Shown here piece after piece: positions 1 to 11,207 of a stretch of 64,000 bases of DNA. Position 1 is the first letter of the stretch; each line of letters begins with the position of its first letter. The position numbers and the translations under genes are program-made. The stretch covers positions 116,001-180,000 of the forward strand of contig JACEFZ010025809.1 in assembly GCA_014155875.1 (NCBI GenBank), given 5' to 3'. Under the pieces are notes generated by a model that made no database searches, was not told the origin of the DNA, and saw nothing but the letters and a program-made list of their open reading frames with translations. The DNA is from Cepaea nemoralis. Its lineage: Eukaryota; Mollusca; Gastropoda; Stylommatophora; Helicidae.

Positions 1-316
1 CCCCACTACCCGCACTCGTCACTGATCGGCCTTGTGGTCACTCAGCAATGATCAGCCACTTGGTTACTACAAGACACTGTTTTACTGGGTTCGACCCCAA
101 CCGCTCCATGTGACTGATCGACTGTGCTTGCTCCTGCGCCCGCCGCCCGCGCGCCATTGGTTGTTATTTATTTTTATTTTATTTATTTATTTTAAAATTA
201 GTTAAAATATTATACACACACTCAGTTATCTGCCCTTAGAAAACATGTCTTTTATTAGAATTATCCCCCTTACATATGACCTAGATACCTAACCTACCCA
301 ACCCACCCCGGTCCCG
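1..316. other. Left edge, no gene seen
   Basis: GC-rich for the first 150 bases, then A/T-rich with TTTTATTTATTT-type simple sequence. No open frame or recognisable element was found. Confidence 0.4.
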
Positions 317-495
317 AGCTGGATTGGGCTCAATCCAGCGAGGTCAATCCAGAAAATATAATTAGGAGCGGACAGAAACCCTAACCTCTAACCCTAACCC
401 TAACCCCTAAACCTAACCCCTAACCCTAACACCCTAACCCTAATCCAGCTGGATTGGGGTCAATCCAGCAAGGTCAATCCAGAAAATCTAATTAG
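317..495. repeat. Interstitial telomere-like CCCTAA tract between two 49-bp direct repeats
   Basis: Positions 376-443 are a degenerate array of CCCTAA-type units (CTAACC, CCCTAA, CCCCTAA, CACCCTAA). It is flanked by two near-identical 49-bp direct repeats at 317-365 and 447-495, each starting AGCTGGATTGGG and ending AATTAG. Each direct repeat contains a small hairpin, GCTGGATTG paired with CAATCCAGC. The TTAGGG-type repeat is the usual lophotrochozoan telomere sequence. The irregular units and internal position make this an interstitial tract, not a chromosome end. Confidence 0.75.
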
Positions 496-800
496 TTACC
501 ACCTTTTCTACTACTAATAAGCTAGACAGTCACTGAAAGACGAATCGGTCGACTGACAACAACAACAACAACAACAACAAAATCTTTATTTTCAAAGGGT
601 TAAGAATTGGGCACAAACTGACAGACAGATAGACGGACAGATCAACCGACTGACTGACAGCTGACAGAGAGACAAGATGCCAATCAGACAGACATACACC
701 TGCAGATTTTGTGACCTGGTCGGGTGCCCCCTCAAAACTAAACACATAGACATATGTAGGTAATGTATTCAATGTTTAAAAAAAAAGAAAAAGAAACTTA
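496..800. other. Simple-sequence region, no gene seen
   Basis: Contains a short AAC run near 560-580 and GACAGA/GACTGA-rich sequence at 620-690. The open frames here come from these low-complexity stretches. Nothing else is supported. Confidence 0.4.
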
Positions 801-975
801 GTTGCATATCCTTTACATGATGTCGCAGTCAACCCCAGCATTATTTGTGACCTCTTGGCAAGTTTACGATGAGATGTTTGTCATTGCTTTCTGAATGACC
901 GGCACTGATACCATTGTATTAAAACCAGCGCAAGGCGGTCTGCTTCCAAATCGCCAGCAGCTATGTTTCGAATGC
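801..975 (-). mobile_element. SINE-B fragment
   Basis: Read on the minus strand it carries the SINE-B body and tail: the tail word GCATATCCTTTACA (as printed) and the core TTTGTCATTGCTTTCTGAA, which match copies at 30612, 36577 and 49505. It is diverged and its head is lost among the degenerate repeats that follow. Confidence 0.6.
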
Positions 976-1625
976 AACTATGTGAGACTATTAGTTAAAG
1001 TAACAACTAAGATGGAATTGGTAAAACTAACAACTGTGTAATATTACATGGGTTACAGTAAGAACTAGGACAGAAATTGTAAAATTAACAACTGCCATAA
1101 ATTGAATGAGTTTAAGCAATAACTGGTAAAAGTAATAACTGTTACGGGTGAAACACGTTAAGGTATCAACTAGACCATAACAATGTGAGACAAAGAGTTA
1201 CAGTAACAATTAGAATAATTCTGGTAAAACTAACAACAATCAGATACGAATGAGATTAAAGTAACAGCTAGAATAGATTTGGTCAAATTAACAACTACCA
1301 TAGATTGATTGAGATATAATAGCAACTAGGACGTAACTAGTAAAACTAACAACAGTAAGAGATTAAATGTGTTAAAATCAATCAATCAATCATGTGCCAT
1401 GCCGGAAAGCGTGTGTTAAAATAACAGCTATTAAAGAATTCGTAACACTCAAACCCGTTAGGCATTAAATTAGTTATAGCATAAACTGCGACAAAACTAA
1501 CGAAACTTACAACTATGTGAGATTAAAAAGGAGTTAAAATAACAAACAGAACAGACTGGTAAAATTAACAACTGTTATGGGCTGAATGAGCTAAATTAAC
1601 GACTAGATTAACGCGTGTTGAGTTG
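976..1625. repeat. Degenerate minisatellite, AACTAACAACTG-type units
   Basis: Words such as GGTAAAACTAACAACTGT and GAGTTAAAGTAACAACTA recur roughly every 50-60 bases with heavy divergence. The same unit type reappears at 2535-2850, so one older array is interrupted by the unique block 1626-2535. Confidence 0.55.
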
Positions 1626-2340
1626 TTTAGTACAGGACAACTGCTGCGCATGATGTGATCAGAAATTCCACAAATTTCTGTAGTCTATTGTGTCATGTGA
1701 TATATATTTCTTCATCTTTGATTCTATTTGTTTAGCCAACACCTAGAAATGTATTCATACTATTGTATGTGACGGCCTCGTGACTTTTCTAGTGTTTCTC
1801 TTCCCTGACTTACCAGACGGGTGGTCGGAATGGCTGCCCCGCTTTCAACTGCTTCACTTAACCACGAAGCACAAGGGGCGTACCCACATCCCCTTTTGTT
1901 CCCTTGACAACGTGTAAATAAAGCTTTGAGTCCGTGACTTTCCTCTTCTTGTTTCTTGTATTGTCAACCGCACAATTGTTGTGTATGTTTTCGCGTGAGA
2001 GAATAGACGACAAGAGATTAAGACACAGTTGGCTTCCCCCCTTGCCGGCTTCCTCTCCAGAGATCGCTCGAAGGCAGGGCGGAGAGGAAGGCCAACCGTG
2101 GTTGCGGTGGCTGAGGCATTCAACCCGAGATCAATCCTGCCTTTTTGTCCTAGGGAGAAGCTAGGCCTGCCGAACGTGCCCATGCGGAGGTTTGGTCAAG
2201 CACAGGAACATGTGTGTCGGGGTTCAGTTCATTTGTTAGGTCACCCGGGGTGAGACTGGGGTGTGTTTGACACAGAAAGTAGAGTCGTTAGTGACTGGGG
2301 ATTACAAGCTACAAGCCGTTGGTTCGTGTCCCGGAGATTG
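1626..2340. other. Non-repetitive block, open frame on both strands, unassigned
   Basis: Moderately GC-rich sequence with no internal repeat. Open frames of about 109 codons (minus, 1854-2183) and about 75 codons (plus, 1934-2253) overlap each other, and neither has a domain I recognise. An AATAAA hexamer occurs near 1917. The block interrupts an older minisatellite, so it may be an inserted element such as a solo LTR, but I could not identify matching ends. Function unknown. Confidence 0.25.
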
Positions 2341-2370
2341 TTTCATACTGCGATCATGACGGGGTACCGA

Positions 2371-2521
2371 AGAGTTGTTGATGTGTGATCAACATTGCAT
2401 GTTGGTATAGTTCACAGTCAATGGATACAGAATGATCAACACTAGATGTTGGTATATATTATATTTCACAGTCAATGAAAATACAATGATCAACACTAGA
2501 TGTTGATTTTCGCTGACTGTG
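2371..2521. repeat. Short tandem repeat, three copies of about 55-65 bp
   Basis: The word ATGATCAACACTAGATGTTG, preceded by TTCACAGTCAATG, occurs as three diverged tandem copies at 2380-2521. Confidence 0.7.
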
Positions 2522-2534
2522 GAATAAAACTAGC

Positions 2535-2850
2535 GGAACTTGACTATGTGACACTAAAAGAGTTAGAGTAACAACTAAGACAGAACTGGTAAAATTAACA
2601 ACTGTCTGAGAATGAATGGGTTATATCTATGAAATAACTGGTAAAACTAAAATCCGATACATGTTGAATGAGGACAGAACTAACGAAACTTACACCTATC
2701 TGAGACATTAAAAAAACAAAAGAGAGTTAAAATAACATTTAGGACAGACTGGCAAAATTAACAACTGTCATAGACTGAATGGACTTAATTAACTACTAGA
2801 TTAACGCGTGGTGAGCTGTTTAGTTGAGAACTGAAATATATTAACGCGCG
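2535..2850. repeat. Degenerate minisatellite, same unit as 976-1625
   Basis: Contains AACTGGTAAAATTAACAACT-type units and AGAGTTAAAATAACA, as in the earlier array. Confidence 0.5.
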
Positions 2851-2882
2851 TTGAGTAACATAGATTCAATAGCAAAATATGA

Positions 2883-3048
2883 AGGCATGAAATGCAGATT
2901 CCTTCACGAGGGCAGCCTAACGGACATGTTTGAAATAAGACATGAAATGCAGATTTCTCCACAAGGGGAGGCTAACAGACACGTTTGAAATAAGACGTGA
3001 AATGTAGATTCCTTCATGAGGTAAATAGACACATTTGAAAAAAACATG
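2883..3048. repeat. Three tandem copies of a 55-bp unit
   Basis: GACATGAAATGCAGATT...CACGAGG...GACACGTTTGAAATAA is repeated three times in tandem with slowly increasing divergence. Confidence 0.75.
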
Positions 3049-3289
3049 ACTTGGAGTGAGACGGGGACGCCGTTTGTTCCCTGCGCTATTCTTACCGATG
3101 ACAGACTGGTTTATGCAGACAACTACCGCCAGGCGTGGAGATCAACAGACTCTGGCATAGCAAAGTTGATGGCATGGGTGTGCTGATGATACAACCCTCC
3201 TGTTCCACACATGGAATCAGATGCAAGATAAACTAACAACACTTGATGGGAGCTCACAACAATTAGGTTTTTAAGTCATAGGGGAAAGA

Positions 3290-3422
3290 CTAAGAACTCA
3301 TGTCTGTTCCACTTTTCACATGAGGCAGTGAGGAGCATTTTGTGTGATGTTCACTGGCACAGGAACGGAGCATAATTGGGCGACCCTTTGCCGTGAAGTT
3401 GAAACCGCGACTAACTAACTAG
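3290..3422 (+). repeat. Dispersed repeat family C, partial copy
   Basis: Shares the string GAGGCAGTGAGGAGCATTTT, followed by GGAACGG..AAT..GGGCGACCC and ACCGCGACTAACTA, with 55260-55390 (plus) and 4980-5100 (minus). Unclassified interspersed element. No coding content was seen. Confidence 0.6.
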
Positions 3423-3446
3423 ACACAGATAATGGGAATAAACAGA

Positions 3447-3737
3447 GGTTTACTCGAATGGCTAACATAGCTCGCTCTTAAACTTCCGGTGTGCTGATGC
3501 CGAGGTAGAGGGTGCAACCCTTACACCGGTCAGTTGGACTAAATGTTGACTTCTCGTCTTTGACTTGGGGATGTGAATTATAAGTAATTCAGAAGTCAGA
3601 GATTGTTAGCCTGGTGGCGAGGGACACTGGTAACAGGGAAAGCTAATCCACGCGCAAAAATCAGTCCAGTGCACTAGAAGCAGTAGCACGTATAAGGATT
3701 ACGCTTGAGTTCAAAGCGAGTGAAGGCAACAAAAGGG
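3447..3737 (+). mobile_element. SINE-A copy
   Basis: The tRNA-like head is diverged but contains the B-box-like GAGGGTGCAACCC. It is followed by the conserved body (CAGTTGGACTAAATGTTGAC, TTGACTTGGGGATGT, GGCGAGGGACACTGGTAA) and the tail TTGAGTTCAAAGCGAG. An unusual A8 / C18 / A12 homopolymer series follows at 3739-3784, suggesting tail expansion. Confidence 0.8.
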
Positions 3738-3784
3738 AAAAAAAATAACAACAACCCCCCCCCCCCCCCCCCAAAAAAAAAAAA

Positions 3785-4287
3785 GAGAATTAACCTAGCA
3801 AATAGCAACCCATCAACTCAGTCAACCCTCAAGTCAAGACGTGGAATCACGCACCAACTTAGACTGCAATGCGGACAGATGAGGTTACAGAGATACTATT
3901 AAGATTAGAACACAACAAAACAACCAATAGGAGACTTCATTGCACTAGAAGATGGTTTTAAGTAAATAGGCACGTTGAGTTGAGTTGAGCTAAGAAACGA
4001 CATCACTGCACTCAGGACATTCCCCCAGGCACTCTGTCCCCTCGTACAACAGCCAGGGAAGAGTCCTACTGCTAATGGTTCCAACTGCCATCTGATTGAC
4101 AGTTTTCGTGGTCTTCCTTCTCAGTTGTGAGATTCGTCCAGAACCCTTGCCGATCAGCCGCTATATCATTATCTCCACATACGGGCTCTCAGTCTGTTTC
4201 CCTGCTTTCTCCACCTGGTTCCACAGGTGCACGACCACCCCTCCATTGTCCATAGGTAATCTATCACCAAGAGGTGCATTCCATGTC
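3785..4287. other. No gene recognised
   Basis: Mixed-composition sequence into which element D was inserted at its right end. An open frame running from about 4096 crosses the inserted element, so it is not a conserved protein. No domain was recognised. Confidence 0.35.
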
Positions 4288-4300
4288 AGCCAATCTGTTC

Positions 4301-4505
4301 CTCCGAAGTCGGAGAGTGTCTGCCTGCACGGCGAGGAACCACCAGTATGCACACCAATAAGCCAGACATGGGACAACGGATACTCACGCAAACCTCAGGT
4401 CCGGTATGACATCACACTGATGTTGGACAACAGAGTGTCTTCATCCGACATGCAGGACTTCGCGCTGGAGTTTACAACCAGCGAACACAAGCAAGCAAGC
4501 AAGCA
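4301..4505 (+). mobile_element. Element D, 5'-truncated copy with perfect 13-bp target-site duplication
   Basis: The element ends in an AAGC tandem tail (4491-4508) and is flanked by perfect 13-bp duplications AGCCAATCTGTTC at 4288-4300 and 4506-4518. It matches the longer copy at 23499-23806 (TCCGAAGTCGGAGAGTGTCT, ACACCAATAAGCCAGA, GACTTCGCGCTGGAGTTTAC). The 5' truncation, simple-repeat tail and variable target duplication are typical of target-primed reverse transcription. No coding frame is evident, so this is probably a non-autonomous retroposon. Confidence 0.85.
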
Positions 4506-4729
4506 AGCCAATCTGTTCGCCTGTTTGTTTTCCACCACACAAGCACGTCCTGGGTGGGTTTGGGATGGGTAGGGGGTGAGGGGGAATCTAACAGAAACTC
4601 TCTATCTATGATTGTTGAATGAAAGCCTGCCACTCTGCCCGAGGCATGCCAGTCTTCACCTTTCTCTTAGTTGTTTTTCAGAGGATTGCGCACACTTGGT
4701 GTCTATAGCTATTTGTGTATTTATTAAAG

Positions 4730-4955
4730 GAGGTATTAATTACACCGGGTTTTATCCCATATGGTTCGGTCTCTTTCCACAGGGCGGCATGTCGAAAGCG
4801 TCGCACAAAGCACGAACTCCGTAGCTCCAACGACGACCCCCAGGAGTCTCTGAGAAAACTGCACTCGTGAACCGAATGACCGAGCCCGGAATCGAACCCC
4901 ACAACCTTCGAGACCCGAGCAGCTGTGTAACCACTTAACCAAGGAGTTGTAGAGT
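4730..4955 (-). mobile_element. SINE-E copy
   Basis: Its reverse complement begins with a tRNA-like head (A-box-like TTGGTTAAGTGG, B-box-like GGGTTCGATTCC with changes) and continues into the same body as 57925-58190: TCACGAGTGCA, CCTGGGGGTCGTCG, GGAGTTCGT, TTTGTGCGACGC, ATGGGATAAAACC. Confidence 0.75.
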
Positions 4956-4979
4956 GCGTCCAATGAACTCAATTAGTCG

Positions 4980-5600
4980 TTAGTTAGTCGCGGTTCCAAC
5001 ATCACAGCAAAGGGTCGTCCCCATTATGCTCCGTTCCCGTGCCAGTGAATATCACATAAAATGATCCTCACTGCCCTATGTTAAAAGTGGAAAAGACAGG
5101 AGTCTCGACAAACATCGGCCCGCTCAGTTACACTGTGCAAAATGCCGCCACCAGAATGTCACCACAAAAGTCCTATATGAAACATACACTTCATCCTTGA
5201 TGGAATTGGCAGTCACTTTCCCAACCAGATGTTCACCTACAAAGTCTCGATGGTTCTAGATATTGTTGTTCCGTTTCTAGATGTTTTCTAGCCAGTCACG
5301 AAATTTTTGTTCCTCCGAAATGCAGAACACGCAACAAAACAACCTCGGACAGATGTAAAAACATTTCACTGTACATAATGCCGTCTCTAGAATGCCAAAA
5401 CAACAGTCCTCCACGAAAGCACAGTTCATCGTCAAAAGAAGCAGCAGTTAACCAGAAGACCAGCCGCCACACATTTCTGCATAAGGCACAAACACCGGTC
5501 AATTCTGGGACATAGCCAACCGCCATTGTTCTGAAAACGCAGCTCACGCTCTACAACACCGGTCAGATTTAAAAGCATTTCACTCGAAATTCACAGCTCA
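4980..5600 (-). repeat. Family C, at least two adjacent diverged copies
   Basis: On the minus strand, 4985-5270 and 5300-5600 both resemble the plus-strand copy at 55075-55390, including the words GGCATTCT..A..GGCATTATG and a GTCGAGACTCCTGTCT-like word. The repeated AAATGCCGCC / AATGCCGTC blocks show that two partial copies lie in the same orientation. Confidence 0.55.
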
Positions 5601-5762
5601 CAGCGTCGCGCCACGCACTCAACTCAGTAGCAAGGCGACGGAACCGTAATAAACTCTGTACGATTCTTATCCCTCTTTGGGGACCCGTAAATATCTTTGA
5701 ACGCATTTCTCATCTCTAAACTTATGCATTAAAAGAAAAATTAAAAGACGCGTATATACTGC

Positions 5763-6350
5763 TCTTCAAAACCTAAAACTACTGAATAAATTGTGGCGTG
5801 GGGCAGGTACAACAATTAGATTTTTAAGAGCATGCATCTTTCCTATCGCAACATACGCGTGTGAAACCTGGACACTTACTAAACAAGCTGAACAGCGCAT
5901 AATTCATCTTCTTCTTCAGCATTCCTATCCATTGAGGTTCTTTGCTGCAGATACAAGCCGTCTCCATTCGTCTCTCTGGTTGACCTTCTCTTGCCTTTGA
6001 ATATAAATGTTATAGACGGGTTCTAAGAATATCTTAGATACAGAAAAGAACAAATGCATCCACACTTCAAGAGCTGAATACTGAAGAAGGTTGTCTATTA
6101 AAGACTATAAATCAAAGAAAATTGAAATATTTTGGTCACTTGAAACGTCATGAAAGTTTGGAGAGAACACTAATAGAAGAGTATATGTCTCGGAAGAAAG
6201 GAAGAGGAAGGACAAAGAGAAGATGGGTGCAGGGTGTGGCGGATGATCTCCAGATGGGTGTAACGGACACGGGACATCTTGCTTATGACCGAGAAGCTTT
6301 CAGGAACGTTGTTATGGGAGCGAGGTTCTGCAGAGGACATGCTACTGAAC
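5763..6350 (+). pseudogene. LINE-I reverse-transcriptase C-terminal fragment
   Basis: Conceptual translation in broken frames gives the C-terminal part of a non-LTR retrotransposon polyprotein: IRFLRACIFPIATYACETW, a KYFGHLKRHESLERT block, GRGRTKRRW and a DDLQMGV...LAYDREAFR block. This region lies after the reverse-transcriptase core in many RTE- and CR1-like elements. The copy lacks the catalytic domain and carries a foreign insertion of about 90 bp near 5903-5996 relative to the copy at 58275. It is 5'-truncated, as usual for LINE insertions, and is not expected to be functional. Confidence 0.8.
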
Positions 6351-6354
6351 GAAC

Positions 6355-6968
6355 GAGTGAAACTTATAAACATCCAGAGACATCTCACCACGTCTTTCCA
6401 TAGAAGTGGACAGTTGGTCTACCATAGGAGTACTTCCTTCCGAGAATCCCCGATCTCAAACATAGAATTAAGTGAGTCAGTGTGAGAACTGCGATGTCGT
6501 GAAGCTGGAGATGGGGAAAAAATGGAAAGCTCAAGATTAGAAGAGTTTTACAAGGGGGAAAAATAGCGGGGGGAAAATGCAGACACTAGCAGCCGTCATA
6601 AGGAGAGAGGAACCAGTTTAAGAGGCAGGAGAGGATCCGAGAACAAGGAAAGACGAGATGTGGTGAGTACAGCCCTAGCACATCCGGGCGCCTGGGAGCG
6701 TCACGTGATGTCCACTTGAAACGTGTGAATATGATTGGCTGGCGTGTGCACGTTTGGTACCTGCGCTGGATTGGATTATAATTTGAGCTGAGATTTTTTT
6801 GTGATGTCACTTGGAGTGAGCGCTGTTCTTGGTGGCAGAAAATGGCATTTTGTTGTGCCTGGAATGTTGTACGTGTCTTGGATCACATTGAAATGTGGAT
6901 AAAGTGCCCATACAAGAGAAAAGAAAATGAATGAAATATGTTAGAAATTGTTGTATTACTGATGTACA
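6355..6968. other. No gene recognised
   Basis: Non-repetitive stretch between a LINE fragment and a minisatellite. It has short open frames only and no recognised domain. Confidence 0.35.
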
Positions 6969-6969
6969 A

Positions 6970-9853
6970 AACTGGGATGTCGATGTGCTTTAGGGTCGAA
7001 TTTAGTCTGTCTCTCTCCACCCCCCCCCCCAACCTAGAGTGTTGATGTACTGTAGTCTTAGTCTCTCTCTCTCTCTCCACCCCCCCCCCCCCCCTCTAAC
7101 CTGGGGTGTAGATGTTCTGTAGTCTTAGTTCCCCCCCCCCCCTCTAACCTGGAGTGTAGATACACTCTATTCTCAGTCTCCCCCCTCTAACATGTGGTAT
7201 AGATGTACTGTAGTCTGAATCTCCTCCTCTAACCTAGAGTGTAGATGTACTCTATTCTCAGTCTCTCCCCCAACCCCTCTAACCTGGGGTGTAGATGTTC
7301 TGTAGTCTTAATCTCCTCCTCTAACCTGGGGTGTAGATGTTCTGCAGTCTTAATCTCCTCCTCTAACCTAGAGTATAGATGTACTCTATTCTCAGTCTCT
7401 CCACCAACCCCTCTAACCTGGGGTGTAGATGTTCTGTAGTCTTAATCTCCTCCTCTAACCTTGCGTGTAGATGTTCTATAGTCTTAATCTCCTCCTCTAA
7501 TCTGGGGTGTAGATGTTCTGTAGTCTTAATCTCCTCCTCTAACCTGGGGTGTAGATGTTCTGCAGTCTTAATCTCCTCCTCTAACCTAGAGTATAGATGT
7601 ACTCTATTCTCAGTCTCTCCACCAATCCCTCTAACCTGGGGTGTAGATGTTCTGTAGTCTTAATCTCCTCCTCTAACCTTGCGTGTAGATGTTCTATAGT
7701 CTTAATCTCCTCCTCTAATCTGGGGTGTAGATGTTCTGTAGTCTTAATCTCCTCCTCTAATCTGGGGTGTAGATGTTCTGTAGTCTTAATCTCCTCCTCT
7801 AATCTGGGGTGTAGATGTTCTGTAGTCTTAATACCCTCCTCTAACCTGGGGTGTGGATGTTCTGTAGTCTTAATCTCTTCCTCTAACCTGGGGTGTAGAT
7901 GTTCTGTAGTCTTAATCTCCTCCTCTAACCTGGGGTGTAGATGTTCTGTAGTCTTAATCTCCTCCTCTAATCTGGGGTGTAGATGTTCTGTAGTCTTAAT
8001 CTCCTCCTCTAATCTGGTGTGTAGATGTTCTGTAGTCTTAATCTCCTCCTCTAATCTGGGGTGTAGATGTTCTGTAGTCTTAATACCCTCCTCTAACCTG
8101 GGGTGTAGATGTTCTGGGGTGTAGATATACTCTATTCTCAGTCCCCTCCCTATAACCTGGGGTGTAGATATACTCTATTCTCAGTCCCCTCCCTCTAATC
8201 TGGGGTGTAGATGTTCTGGGGTGTAGATGTACTCTATTCTCAGTTCCCTCCCTCTAATCTGGGGTGTAGATGTTCTGGGGTGTAGATGTACTCTATTCTC
8301 AGTTCCCTCCCTCTAATCTGGGGTGTAGATGTTCTGGGGTGTAGATGTACTCTATTCTCAGTTCCCCCCCTCTAATCTGGGGTGTAGATGTTCTGGGGTG
8401 TAGATGTACTCTATTCTCAGTTCCCTCCCTCTAATCTGGGGTGTAGATGTTCTGGGGTGTAGATATACTCTATTCTCAGTTCCCTCCCTCTAATCAGGGG
8501 TGTAGATGTACTATATTCTCAGTCCCCTCCCTCTAACCTGGGGTGTAGATATACTCTATTCTCAGTCCCCTCCCTCTAACCTGGGGTGTAGATATACTCT
8601 ATTCTCAGTCCCCTCCCTCTAACCTGGGGTGTAGATATACTCTATTCTCAGTCCCCTCCCTCTAACCTGGGGTGTAGATATACTCTATTCTCAGTCTCCC
8701 CCCTCTAACCTGGGGAGTAGATATACTCTATTCTCAGTCTCCTCCCTCTAACCTGGGGTGTAGATATACTCTATTCTCAGTCCCCTCCCTCTAACCTGGG
8801 GTGTAGATATACTCTATTCTCAGTCTCCCCCCTCTAACCTGGGGAGTAGATATACTCTATTCTCAGTCCCCTCCCTCTAACCTGGGGTGTAGATATACTC
8901 TATTCTCAGTCTCCCCCCTCTAACCTGGGGTGTAGATATACTCTATTCTCAGTCTCCTCCCTCTAACCTGGGGTATAGATATACTCTATTCTCAGTCTCC
9001 CCCCTCTAACCTGGGGTGTAGATATACTCTATTCTCAGTCCCCTCCCTATAACCTGGGGTGTAGATATAATCTATTCTCAGTCTCCCCTATCTAACCTGG
9101 GGTGTAGATATACTCTATTCTCAGTCTCCTCCCTCTAAACTAGGGTGTAGATATACTCTATTCTTTGTCTCCTCCCTCTAAACTAGGGTGTAGACATACT
9201 CTATTCTTTGTCTCCTCCCTCTAACCTGGGGTGTAGGTATACTCTATTCTCAGTCTCCTCCCTATAATCTGGGGTGTAGATGTTCTGGGGTGTAGATGTA
9301 CTCTATTCTCAGTCTCCTCCCTCTAACCTGGGGTGTAGATGTACTCTATTCTCACTCTCTTCCCTCTAACCTGGGGTGTAGATATATTCTATTCTCAGTC
9401 TCCTCCCTGTAACCTGGGGTGTAGATGTACTCTATTCTCTGTCTCCTCCCTCTAACCTGGGGTGTAGATATACTCTATTTCAGTCTCCTCCCTCTAACCT
9501 GGGGTGTAGATATACTCTATTCTCACTCTCCTCCCTCTAACCTGGAGTGTAGATATACTCTATTCTCAGTCTCCTCCCTCTAACCTGGGGTGTAGATATA
9601 TTCTATTCTCTGTCTCCTCCCTCTAACCTGGGGTGTAGATATACTCTATTCTCATTCTCCTCCCTCTAACCTGGGGTGTAGATATACTCTATTCTCACTC
9701 TCCTCCCTCTAACCTGGGGTGTAGATATACTCTATTCTCAGTCTCCTCCCTCTAACCTGGGGTGTAGATATACTCTATTCTCACTCTCCTCCCTCTAACC
9801 TGGAGTGTAGATATATTCTATTCTCAGTCTCCTCCCTCTAACCTGGGGTGTAC
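6970..9853. repeat. 2.9-kb minisatellite, 42/43-bp units in subfamilies
   Basis: The unit is CCTGGGGTGTAGATG followed by TTCTGTAGTCTTAATCTCC (42 bp, dominant at 7280-8110) or by a TACTCTATTCTCAGTC version (43 bp, dominant at 8480-9850). From about 8110 to 8480 a composite unit of about 59-60 bp carries GTGTAGATGTTCTGG next to GTGTAGATGTACTC, which is a higher-order repeat. Because 42 is divisible by three, the left part gives an artificial open frame of repeated SSNLGCRCSVVLI. It is not a gene. Confidence 0.95.
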
Positions 9854-10009
9854 AAAAACATGGGACTAGCATGATATGCCGAAACACGCCCCCAAGTGTG
9901 TTAGGTTGTTTGTTTTCCTTCAACCACGGTGCGACCTTCCCGAAGTCACCTCATAGAAGTAGATATCGGAAGTAGCGATCCCCTACTTCTCTGAGAGCAT
10001 CTATTTTAC

Positions 10010-10990
10010 CAGTGTTCCGTGGTATTAGAGGTTGTCCCCACAACTGGTGTTCCGATGTATTAGAGGTTGTCCCCACAGCTGGTGTTCCGATGTATTAGAG
10101 GTTGTCCCCACAGCTGGTGTTCCGATGTATTAGAGGTTGTCCCCACAGCTGGTGTTCCGATGTATTAGAGGTGGGTCCGATGTATTAGAGGTTGTCCCCA
10201 CAACTGGTGTTCCGATGTATTAGAGGTTGTCCCCACAACTGGTGTTCCGATGTATTAGAGGTTGTCCCCACAACTGGTGTTCCGATGTATTAGAGGTTGT
10301 CCCCACAACTGGTGTTCCGATGTATTAGAGGTTGTCCCCACAACTGGTGTTCCGATGTATTAGAGGTTGTCCCCACAACTGGTGTTCCGATGTATTAGAG
10401 GTTGTCCCCACAACTGGTGTTCCGATGTATTAGAGGTTGTCCCCACAACTGGTGTTCTGATGTATTAGAGGTTGTCCCCACAACTGGTGTTCCGATGTAT
10501 TAGAGGTTGTCCCCACAGCTGGTGTTCCGATGTATTAGAGGTGGGTCCGATGTATTAGAGGTTGTCCCCACAACTGGTGTTCCGATGTATTAGAGGTTGT
10601 CCCCACAACTGGTGTTCCGATGTATTAGAGGTTGTCCCCACAACTGGTGTTCCGATGTATTAGAGGTTGTCCCCACAACTGGTGTTCCGATGTATTAGAG
10701 GTTGTCCCCACAACTGGTGTTCCGATGTATTAGAGGTTGTCCCCACAACTGGTGTTCCGATGTATTAGAGGTTGTCCCCACAACTGGTGTTCCGATGTAT
10801 TAGAGGTTGTCCCCACAACTGGTGTTCCGATGTATTAGAGGTTGTCCCCACAACTGGTGTTCCGACGTATTAGAGGTTGTCCCCACAACTGGTGTTCCGG
10901 TGTATTAGAGGTTGTCCCCACAACTGGTGTTCCGGTGTGTTAGAGGAAGATGGTCCCGACAACTGGCGTTCTGGTGTGTTAGAGATAGGA
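10010..10990. repeat. 35-bp minisatellite, about 27 units
   Basis: The unit is TGTTCCGATGTATTAGAGG plus TTGTCCCCACAACTGG. Most units are identical. Two truncated 20-bp units (GTGGGTCCGATGTATTAGAG) start at 10171 and 10541, exactly 370 bp apart, each preceded by the CACAGCTGG variant. Units decay toward the right edge. Confidence 0.95.
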
Positions 10991-11056
10991 TGGTCCCGAC
11001 AAGAGGTGTTCCAGTGACGGACTACAGAAAGGGTGAAAACCAGCAGCAACAGCAGT

Positions 11057-11057
<1 letters not shown>

Positions 11058-11087
<30 letters not shown>

Positions 11088-11207
11088 AAGAAGAAGAAGA
11101 AGAAGAAGAAGAAGAAGAAGAAGAAGAAGAAGAAGAAGAAGAAGAAGAAGAAGAAGGAGGAGGAGGAGGAGGAGGAGGAGGAGGGGGAGGGGGAGGAGGA
11201 GTAGGAG
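11058..11207. repeat. (AAG)n then (GGA)n microsatellite
   Basis: About 100 bp of AAG repeats changing into GGA/GGG-rich repeats. The poly-Arg, poly-Leu and related open frames across it are artefacts. Confidence 0.95.

Noticed and set aside
376..443. A true chromosome end
   Set aside because: Only about 68 bp, irregular units, and unrelated sequence on both sides.
1854..2253. Pair of opposing small genes
   Set aside because: The overlapping frames have no recognisable domains or splice context. Recorded only as an unassigned block.
4096..4572. 158-codon protein
   Set aside because: The frame runs across the 13-bp target-site duplications and the inserted element D, so it did not exist before the insertion.
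7597..8124. A 175-codon frame with 14-residue repeats
   Set aside because: The 42-bp minisatellite unit is divisible by three. The frame collapses as soon as 43-bp units begin.
10010..10990. Regular repeats resembling a CRISPR array
   Set aside because: Units are head-to-tail with no unique spacers, there are no cas genes, and the DNA is clearly eukaryotic.
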